Shown: piece after piece, positions 6,016 through 10,347 of the stretch | Layout: every line of letters starts with the position of its first letter | Numbering within the stretch: the first letter of the stretch is position 1 | Origin: Streptomyces sp. NBC_01454 | Lineage (GTDB): Bacteria; Actinomycetota; Actinomycetes; Streptomycetales; Streptomycetaceae | DNA length: 10,347 nucleotides | Direction: 5' to 3' | NCBI RefSeq assembly: GCF_036227565.1 | Contig: NZ_CP109464.1 | Coordinates: forward strand, 1 to 10,347 | Translations under genes and position numbers: made by a program | Notes under the pieces: generated by a model | Told to the model about the DNA's origin: nothing | Database searches by the model: none | Seen by the model: the letters and a program-made list of their open reading frames with translations, nothing else

Positions 6016-6213
6016 GCGTCCGGCTGCCCACCATGGGGGGAAAGGCGTGGGATAGCCGGACGCCTGTTCACAGTCTCCATCTCACCCCGCTCCGACACGG
6101 GCAGGTAGGGAGCAGCATCACCCGCTTGCCCACGGCGCCTAGCCGGAGGGGGCGTCCGGCTGCCCACAGGAACGGAAGTAAGCATGAACAGCCGGGCGCC
6201 TGTTCACAGTCTC
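6016..6213. repeat. Duplicated 62-bp stem-loop with conserved flanks and variable core
   Basis: Two copies lie at 6016-6077 and 6152-6213, offset 136 bp. Each starts with the identical GCGTCCGGCTGCCCAC, continues with 22 bases that differ completely, and ends with AGCCGG(A/G)CGC plus CTGTTCACAGTCTC. In each copy the first ten bases pair with AGCCGGRCGC; the one changed base preserves pairing as G-U. The conserved pairing and equal core lengths argue for a functional hairpin (single-strand origin, recombination site or small RNA) rather than chance. Confidence 0.75.
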
Positions 6214-6280
6214 TCCCGCATCACAGCGGGACACGCACGCACCGGCGGGGCACAAACGAACGCCCGGCCCGCCGCCTACG

Positions 6281-6412
6281 TCACCGGCGCGACCACACAG
6301 GGCACTGCTCTTGGTGGACGGTGGTCACGAGCACGGTCTCGCCCAGCCAGCCGCGCACACGCTCCACCGCACAGCAGTCGTAGTCCCGCTCCCAGACCTG
6401 AACCGGCGTCAC
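6281..6412 (-). CDS. Small ORF, 43 aa (or 71 aa with upstream start)
   Basis: The GTG at 6410-6412 follows GGGAG with a six-base gap and gives a 43-aa product beginning TPVQVWERDYDCCAVERVR after the initiator and ending CPVWSRR. Third codon positions are overwhelmingly G or C, unlike the surrounding frames, and the peptide looks folded (aromatic core, amphipathic helix, beta-like VLVTTV). An in-frame GTG at 6494-6496 with GGAGGGG before it is an equally well-placed start; it would add 28 Arg-rich, less protein-like residues. Three Cys residues are present. I do not recognise the family. It stands alone in the non-coding half and is read in the same direction as rep. Confidence 0.5.
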   Translation of the reverse strand: MTPVQVWERDYDCCAVERVRGWLGETVLVTTVHQEQCPVWSRR

Positions 6413-6496
6413 GGCAGGCTCCCGGACCGATGGCCGAGGAACCGCCTCTGGACGGACACCGCGATGCCAGCGCTGCCGCCTTCGCACACCCGCCAC

Positions 6497-6858
6497 AAGC
6501 CACCCCTCCATTCACGCTCAACAGTTGATTCACACCGTCCCACAGTCCGCACCACAAAGCCCGCTACAAACCACACCTAGGCATTCTTCAATTCGCCGGA
6601 ATCACAAGAGCACGAGCGACCGTAGCTCATGCATTATGAATGTACCAGGCTTTGTATCACTCGCCGGAGCGAGCGGAACCCCGAAGAACGGCACACCTCT
6701 TGCATCTCGCCAACCGCAGGTCAGAGCACCCGGGTAAGCATCCGGGTAACCGCCTTCTCAGAGGTTCGTTGAGGAGCACGACCGCGTCCCCCACGCGGGT
6801 CTGAAGGGCTCCGCTTCGTGATGGCAGCGGAGCCCTCCTTCACGAGTGAAGTACCCCG
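6497..6858. other. Non-coding stretch with two short hairpins
   Basis: This segment is lower in GC than its neighbours and has no frame I would call coding. CCGCGT (6782-6787) pairs with ACGCGG (6793-6798). AGGGCTCCGC (6805-6814) pairs perfectly with GCGGAGCCCT (6827-6836). CCGGGTAA occurs twice at 12-bp spacing around 6730-6750, and CTCGC/GCGAG form a small stem near 6660. The hairpins may belong to the same transcript as the structured segment just downstream. Confidence 0.4.
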
Positions 6859-6942
6859 GTATCTGCGATACGTGATCTTGCTTCGCAGCGATCAAGATCA
6901 TCTTGAGTGCTAAGGTATCGTCACCGCTTCGCGCCTCGATAC
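6859..6942 (+). ncRNA. Candidate structured RNA segment upstream of an intrinsic terminator
   Basis: Consecutive pairings are visible: GTATC/GATAC (6859-6863 and 6867-6871), TGATCTTG/CAAGATCA (6873-6880 and 6893-6900), and GTATCG/CGATAC (6915-6920 and 6937-6942). The two GTATC and two GATAC elements can also pair crosswise, giving alternative folds. A T-rich terminator follows immediately. No protein frame on the plus strand accounts for that terminator. A small RNA or a regulated leader is plausible; the promoter and 5' end are not identified. Confidence 0.3.
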
Positions 6943-6964
6943 GCCGCCCAAGGGCGGCTTTTTT
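6943..6964 (+). terminator. Classic intrinsic terminator
   Basis: GCCGCC and GGCGGC form a 6-bp stem with a CAAG loop, followed directly by six T residues. It is the only hairpin with a U tract in the window, and it points along the plus strand, where no upstream protein gene is evident. Confidence 0.8.
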
Positions 6965-6978
6965 CATGCCCTGAGACC

Positions 6979-7007
6979 GGAGCGAGCTAGACGATCAGGT
7001 CACCTGA
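6979..7007. repeat. Direct repeat copy 1 (29 bp) with embedded palindrome
   Basis: It matches 7479-7507 at 28 of 29 positions, exactly 500 bp away. In this copy the sequence extends into a palindrome at 6991-7011 with 10-bp arms ACGATCAGGT and ACCTGATCGT around one central C. A pair like this may be a recombination site or the boundary of an inserted segment. Confidence 0.8.
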
Positions 7008-7260
7008 TCGTGGTGCGCGCCGCTACGGAAACAGGCGCATCATGGACACATGAGCACCGGCCGCCGCGTCCTTGGGACCGGCCCGAGCACCACCAGGACG
7101 TCACCGTCGATGGTGCCGGCCAGCGCGCGGCGACTCCCCGCTGAGGGTCTTCAAGACCCTGGTGATGAAGCCTCCGAGCACACCCCGACCGGGCCGCCGA
7201 CAGTCCGGCGCCGAGCACTCGGCGAAGGCCCCGACGCCACCTCATAGGACCGGCTGCAGC
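7008..7260. other. Repeat-flanked segment without a convincing gene
   Basis: Between the first 29-bp direct repeat and the 12-bp array I see one clear structure: AGGGTCTT/AAGACCCT at 7144-7160 around a single C. Frames on both strands stay open because of GC content but lack ribosome sites and protein-like sequence. Confidence 0.4.
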
Positions 7261-7341
7261 GGTTCCACCGTGCGTACCACCGCAAGGTCCACCGTGGGTT
7301 CCACCGTCGGTACCAGCGTGCGTACCACCGTGGGTACCAGG
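7261..7341. repeat. Tandem 12-bp repeat array (about seven units)
   Basis: Consecutive 12-base units start at 7261, 7273, 7285, 7297, 7309, 7321 and 7333 (the last partial) and follow the consensus GGTACCACCGTG with one to a few changes each. No plausible gene covers them; reading frames through them give only artificial repeats. Tandem direct repeats near a plasmid initiator are typical of iterons or of recognition repeats in transfer loci. Confidence 0.85.
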
Positions 7342-7478
7342 CCGGTCCGGGCCGCACCCGATGCCCCGCAGGTCAGCCCGTGGAGGGTAAGCGCGACCGC
7401 CGCTGACACCTCCTCCCCAGAGCGGGAGGAGGGAGATTCCCCCGGAGGAAGAAGGCCGGCCTACGACAGAGCCACGGC

Positions 7479-7507
7479 GGAGCAAGCTAGACGATCAGGT
7501 CACCTGA
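7479..7507. repeat. Direct repeat copy 2 (29 bp)
   Basis: It shares GCTAGACGATCAGGTCACCT with the copy at 6979-7007, with one difference upstream (GGAGCA versus GGAGCG). Here the palindrome is only half present, because the sequence diverges after CACCTGA. Confidence 0.8.
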
Positions 7508-7683
7508 CGAGCGGTCCGGCGGCGTTCGCCGGTCGCTCCGCTGAGGCGTGCGGGCAGACACATCGGCCGACGCCAGCGTCCGGCCCGGCCCGCGCAGCGA
7601 GAGAGCCGCGCGGCGGTGAGCACCACACCCACACACCCCCTCGTAGGAGAGTTGTCGGGGTTTTCGCTGCCGCTTACCAAGGG

Positions 7684-7710
7684 AGGTGGCCTGGGATTTT
7701 CCGGTCACCT
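7684..7710 (-). other. Hairpin beside CTTGGTA: candidate double-strand origin
   Basis: On the minus strand, AGGTGACC and GGCCACCT form a stem (7 of 8 pairs) with an 11-base AT-rich loop. It is followed within about three bases by CTTGGTAAG, which resembles the CTTG-containing nick sites of pC194-type rolling-circle plasmids. It lies downstream of rep beside a 12-bp array. This is a weak inference from local resemblance only. Confidence 0.25.
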
Positions 7711-7715
7711 CACGC

Positions 7716-7787
7716 TGGGTGATGCATCCTCCATTGCAACCCCAAGTGCAACCCCCATTGCATCCTTACCGCCGGCCTTACCACCGG
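7716..7787. repeat. Second 12-bp-periodic array, downstream of rep
   Basis: Units begin at 7728 (CCTCCATTGCAA), 7740 (CCCCAAGTGCAA), 7752 (CCCCCATTGCAT), 7764 (CCTTACCGCCGG) and 7776 (CCTTACCACCGG), with a degenerate unit at 7716. The first three share a C-rich half and an AT-rich TTGCA half; the last two form a separate tandem pair in the same register. The low GC of the TTGCA halves stands out. Iteron or initiator-binding function is plausible. Confidence 0.75.
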
Positions 7788-7864
7788 CAGATGGGCACAG
7801 CGAGTTAGTGCTTACTGGGGTCAGTTTCGCGGTCGGCCAGGGATGGCCGGCGGGGGAGCGGGGG

Positions 7865-9889
7865 TCACTCCTGGGTGTTCGGATCGTCGCCGTCGTCGTC
7901 GGCCGCGTCGCCCACGATCCGGCCGGAGCCGCCGCACTCGAAGCACTGGCCGTCGCGGATCGCGCGGTACTTCTCCAGCACGCCGGAGCCGTCGCACTTC
8001 GGGCACGGAGCCAGTTGCAGCCCCTGCTCCAACAGCCGTTCCAGCATCGCCTTGTCGTCGGCCCGCGCCTTTGCCTTGGCCTTCATCACCTCGGCCAGCG
8101 AGGTCACGTACTCGGCGCAGCCGTCGCCGTCGACCACCCGCGCGTGGTCCTCCCGGCCGCCGGACTCAGCGACCAGGGCGGACACCTCGGCCTCCCGCTC
8201 CGTGCGCACCAGCTCGGCCACGGCGAAGTCGTTCTCAGCCTCGGCCACGTGGCCGTGCGCTTCCTGCGTCAGCACGACGCCCGCGAGCAGCTGCACGCGC
8301 GACTCCTCGTAGCGGTACTTCTCCAGTTCGCCGACCAGGTCGGCGTGCCGCTTGAGCCCCCGCGTCATCTCGAACGCGCGACGGCCGCGCGTCGCCGTCT
8401 CGTACTCCAGCGACCACGCGCGGCACTGCTCCGCAGTCCCGTAGCCCGGCGCCTCGTCCTCGTCCAGGCCGTCACGCTCGATCGCCCACAGGCGGTCGAG
8501 GAACTGGAACGGCGTCATGGACTTCCGGCCCTTGGCCAGCTTGGCCCCGGAGTACGACACCTCGGCCGCCGCACCCTTGGCCGCCTCGATGTCGGCCTTC
8601 ACCGACTCGGCCGTCTCGCCCCCGGCCTTCGTCAGGTACTCGATCAGCGCTTGGTCGTCCGGCGACGTGATGACCGTGAAGCTCACGCCGTGACCCTTCC
8701 CCCCGCACTTGCAGTTGGCCCGCTCGCACTCGGTGCTGGGGGTGTAGGCCGGATCGATCGACTTCAGGGCATCGGCCCAGAACTGGCGTAGCCACCCCTC
8801 GAACTTGGTCATCGACTTCGTGGACGGCTCGAACGTGCAACTGCCCTCCCCGGGCTCGAACGCGCAGTCGCCGTCCTCGTCCACGTAGACCAGCTCCCCG
8901 TTCGCCGGGGTGCCGGACAGCCGTCCCCCGAGGAACACCAGGGCGTTGAGGTGCGGGTTCCACCCGTTGTCGAGCGACCGCGTCACCTCGGGGTTCCGGG
9001 CCATGCCGACGTAGCCGACCTCGGCGGCCAGGTCGCCCCGCAGAGCGTGGCTCTTGAGCATCTTCTGGTACGCGCCCGGTTGGCGCGGGGTGATCTGCCC
9101 CGTCTCCGCGTCCACCAGCTTCCGCGTGCCCTGCAAGCCGTCGATCAGGTCGGCCAGGGCGTGCGTCCGGTTGTGGCGCGTCGTCAACACGACGGCCACG
9201 AGCGTCCCCCCCTTGGCCAGCCACCGCAGGGCTGCCGTGGTCAGTTCGTGGGTGTCCTCCGCGCGCTTGGCGCTCTCGCACACCGCGCACGCCCAGATGG
9301 ACTCGCAGAGCTGCACCCCCCGGCCGGACGCCTGCCCGCGTTCGTCGCGCGCCGTCAGCGTCCCCAGCTCCGGCGCGACCGCGACCCGCGCGCACTTGCG
9401 GCACCGGTCGATCTGGGTGAACTCCTGCATGATCCGGCGCCGTCGCCACTTCCGCAGCGCGGGGGTTACCGGCGTGGTCTCCCGTTTCGGGGTCTGCCTC
9501 GCACCGCCGTCGACCGTGCCGCCGGTGGCTCCGGTCTCGGTTTCCGGGGCCCCGGTCCCCGCACCGCTGTGACCTGGGGTTTCTTGGGCCCGCGAACTCT
9601 GTTCGTCAGTTACCAAGAAGTGGACACCACGAGGGGTGTCTTTCCGCAGGTCAGAGGCCGTTTTTGGGGGTCGAACCTCGTCCCCCTTGGAGGCCGCCTT
9701 GGAGACCGCCTTGCGGCACGCCGAAGAGCAGTAACTCTGTCCCGGTTTACGGGGGTTTAGGGTGAACTTTTTCGAGCAGCCCCGGCGGCGGCACGTGCGG
9801 CGGGGCCCGGGCACACGAACGGCCCTGGTCAGCGACGTGTCAGCCGGACCGTGTGGCGGTACTGGGGTGTCATTGCTTACGCTGGCCAC
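7865..9889 (-). CDS. rep: Rolling-circle replication initiator (pIJ101/RepSA-like), 674 aa
   Basis: The GTG at 9887-9889 has AAGGGGA about nine bases upstream. Cys33/38/54/58 form an N-terminal zinc module. Cys163/166 with Cys195/201/204 (CRKC, CESIWACAVC) form the cysteine core usual in actinomycete Rep proteins. LVAVVLTTRHNRTHALADL (about 230-248) is the first Rep motif. The metal-binding motif is GWNPHLNALVFLG, with His313 but Asn315 where a second His is expected. IEYLTK (Tyr418) fits the catalytic tyrosine, and KSMTPFQFLD follows as in relatives. Residues 500-625 are charged helix, and the C-terminus carries CPKCDGSG and CFECGGSG (DnaJ-type zinc repeats). At 674 residues it is longer than RepSA (about 460). 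The role is nicking at the double-strand origin to start replication. Confidence 0.92.
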   Translation of the reverse strand: MASVSNDTPVPPHGPADTSLTRAVRVPGPRRTCRRRGCSKKFTLNPRKPGQSYCSSACRKAVSKAASKGDEVRPPKTASDLRKDTPRGVHFLVTDEQSSRAQETPGHSGAGTGAPETETGATGGTVDGGARQTPKRETTPVTPALRKWRRRRIMQEFTQIDRCRKCARVAVAPELGTLTARDERGQASGRGVQLCESIWACAVCESAKRAEDTHELTTAALRWLAKGGTLVAVVLTTRHNRTHALADLIDGLQGTRKLVDAETGQITPRQPGAYQKMLKSHALRGDLAAEVGYVGMARNPEVTRSLDNGWNPHLNALVFLGGRLSGTPANGELVYVDEDGDCAFEPGEGSCTFEPSTKSMTKFEGWLRQFWADALKSIDPAYTPSTECERANCKCGGKGHGVSFTVITSPDDQALIEYLTKAGGETAESVKADIEAAKGAAAEVSYSGAKLAKGRKSMTPFQFLDRLWAIERDGLDEDEAPGYGTAEQCRAWSLEYETATRGRRAFEMTRGLKRHADLVGELEKYRYEESRVQLLAGVVLTQEAHGHVAEAENDFAVAELVRTEREAEVSALVAESGGREDHARVVDGDGCAEYVTSLAEVMKAKAKARADDKAMLERLLEQGLQLAPCPKCDGSGVLEKYRAIRDGQCFECGGSGRIVGDAADDDGDDPNTQE

Positions 9890-9929
9890 AGCGAGGAGTC
9901 CCCTTGAGATTGCTTGGTTCGCGTCTTCG

Positions 9930-9992
9930 GGGCTCCAGCAGGAGCGGCCAATGGGACCTGGCAGTCCCGGCCGCTCCGCTTATTTGGAGCCC
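9930..9992. promoter_or_regulatory. Three-tier nested hairpin in the rep leader
   Basis: Upstream of the rep GTG, GGGCTCCA (9930-9937) pairs with TGGAGCCC (9985-9992), GGAGCGGCC (9941-9949) with GGCCGCTCC (9969-9977), and GGGAC (9953-9957) with GTCCC (9964-9968). All three are nested and perfect. The element begins about 40 bases before the start codon and would lie in the rep mRNA leader if transcription starts beyond it. It may be an attenuator or countertranscript target controlling copy number, or part of an origin. Confidence 0.65.
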
Positions 9993-10051
9993 GTTTGTGG
10001 GGTGTGATCATGCCATCTGGCAGGCACCCGCCGCATGGGTGACGCGCACAG

Positions 10052-10079
10052 AGGCCCGCCCGGCTTGCCGGGCGGGCCT
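10052..10079. terminator. 13-bp perfect GC hairpin after the 117-aa gene
   Basis: AGGCCCGCCCGGC (10052-10064) and GCCGGGCGGGCCT (10067-10079) are perfectly complementary with two bases between them. It lies 45 bp past the stop of the minus-strand gene at 10124 and separates it from the rep leader. It probably ends the 49/28/117-aa transcript and insulates rep. Confidence 0.8.
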
Positions 10080-10123
10080 TGCTCATTGACGAGACGTCAT
10101 GAAATGCCCGGGTTGGTGCCTGG

Positions 10124-10347
10124 TCAGTCCTTCCAGGCGAGCGGGGAGAGGGCGGAGTGCACGGCGTTGAGGTGGTCTGCGAGCGCTTCGGCGTCATCGG
10201 TCGACATGCGTAGGCCGGCGGTGACGGCCGCCACCTCGTCGGCGAGATTGCGCTCGCGGTCGCTGCGGAGGTGGCCCTCGGTCTCCAGGCGCGTGACGAA
10301 CTGGGCGATCTGGTCGAGGGCCTGCGGCAGGCGCTGGGCGAGCGTGG
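10124..10347 (-). CDS. C-terminal part of the 117-aa plasmid protein (N-terminus at 130-1)
   Basis: The frame is open from the right edge to TGA at 10124-10126. It encodes 73 residues from TLAQRLPQALDQIAQ to HSALSPLAWKD, with no internal initiation site that would make a better short gene. Together with the fragment at 1-130 it forms a 117-residue helical protein with an Ala/Leu/Asp-rich C-terminal half (NLADEVAAVTAGL, STDDAEALADHLNAV) that could form a coiled coil or helical bundle. Codon use has the same strong GC3 bias as the neighbours. A hairpin terminator follows. The function is unknown; the position beside the spread operon suggests a role in plasmid maintenance or spread. Confidence 0.8.
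   Translation of the reverse strand, partial: TLAQRLPQALDQIAQFVTRLETEGHLRSDRERNLADEVAAVTAGLRMSTDDAEALADHLNAVHSALSPLAWKD

Noticed and set aside
6016..6213. CRISPR-like appearance of conserved repeats around variable 22-bp cores
   Set aside because: Only two copies, the flanks differ left and right, there is a 136-bp offset and no cas genes; better described as duplicated stem-loops.
6758..6967. Minus-strand 69-codon ORF starting MKKAALGRR
   Set aside because: Its start is simply the reverse of the plus-strand T6 terminator; there is no ribosome site and the codon pattern is not coding-like.
7000..7485. Minus-strand 161-codon ORF with GGTHGGTH repeats (and other open frames across the same segment)
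   Set aside because: The repeats are translations of the 12-bp DNA array; no ribosome site, and the rest looks random and Arg/Gly-rich.
7487..7708. Minus-strand 73-codon ORF downstream of rep, in the place where xis would lie in an integrative element
   Set aside because: Weak third-position bias, no good ribosome site and no excisionase features; it overlaps the candidate hairpin and direct repeat.
9877..10197. Minus-strand 106-codon ORF across the rep leader
   Set aside because: It runs through the 10052-10079 hairpin and the nested leader stems and overlaps the 117-aa gene in another frame; no ribosome site.
1..10347. Integrative and conjugative element (AICE) of the pSAM2 type
   Set aside because: No integrase, excisionase, tRNA or att sequence is visible, and the ends join within a gene, so a free plasmid fits better.

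Overview
The window is very GC-rich, with strong G/C bias at third codon positions, frequent GTG starts and GGAG-type ribosome sites. Its gene set is typical of Streptomyces (or close actinomycete) plasmids: a pIJ101/RepSA-type rolling-circle initiator, a KorSA-like GntR/UTRA regulator, a DUF2637 protein and a run of small membrane 'spread' (Spd-like) proteins. I see no integrase, excisionase, tRNA gene, insertion sequence or CRISPR array.

The window looks like one complete circular plasmid of 10,347 bp, cut inside a gene. A minus-strand gene starts at 130 and runs off the left edge. Another minus-strand gene runs in from the right edge and stops at 10124. Joining base 10347 to base 1 restores one uninterrupted frame of 117 codons plus stop, across a CCC codon formed at the junction.

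Layout: every gene except the GntR regulator lies on the minus strand. (i) 3800 down to 523 is a five-gene operon (DUF2637/HTH membrane protein, 62-aa protein, Pro-rich membrane protein, four-helix membrane protein, 306-aa membrane protein); every junction is a 4-nt ATGA/GTGA overlap, implying translational coupling. Nested hairpins at 410-528 follow it. (ii) Three short genes (49, 28 and 117 aa) follow and close the circle, ending at a strong hairpin at 10052-10079. (iii) Rep (9889-7865) has a nested-stem leader and is followed by about 1.4 kb without a convincing gene but with two 12-bp-periodic arrays, a 500-bp-spaced direct repeat and a structured segment ending in the only U-rich intrinsic terminator. 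(iv) A 43-71 aa ORF (6281-6412), a pair of duplicated stem-loops and an eight-copy array of CCGTCATG precede a zinc-ribbon protein gene (5499-5110). (v) The GntR gene (3967-4713, plus strand) diverges from the spread operon; the region between them is packed with palindromic and half-site repeats that look like its operators.

Together the genes suggest a small replicon whose spread operon is controlled by the GntR repressor, while Rep and the repeat-rich non-coding half supply replication and perhaps DNA-transfer sites. If the circle is complete, it carries no TraB/FtsK-like translocase, so it would have the intramycelial spread cluster without the transfer motor that normally accompanies it.
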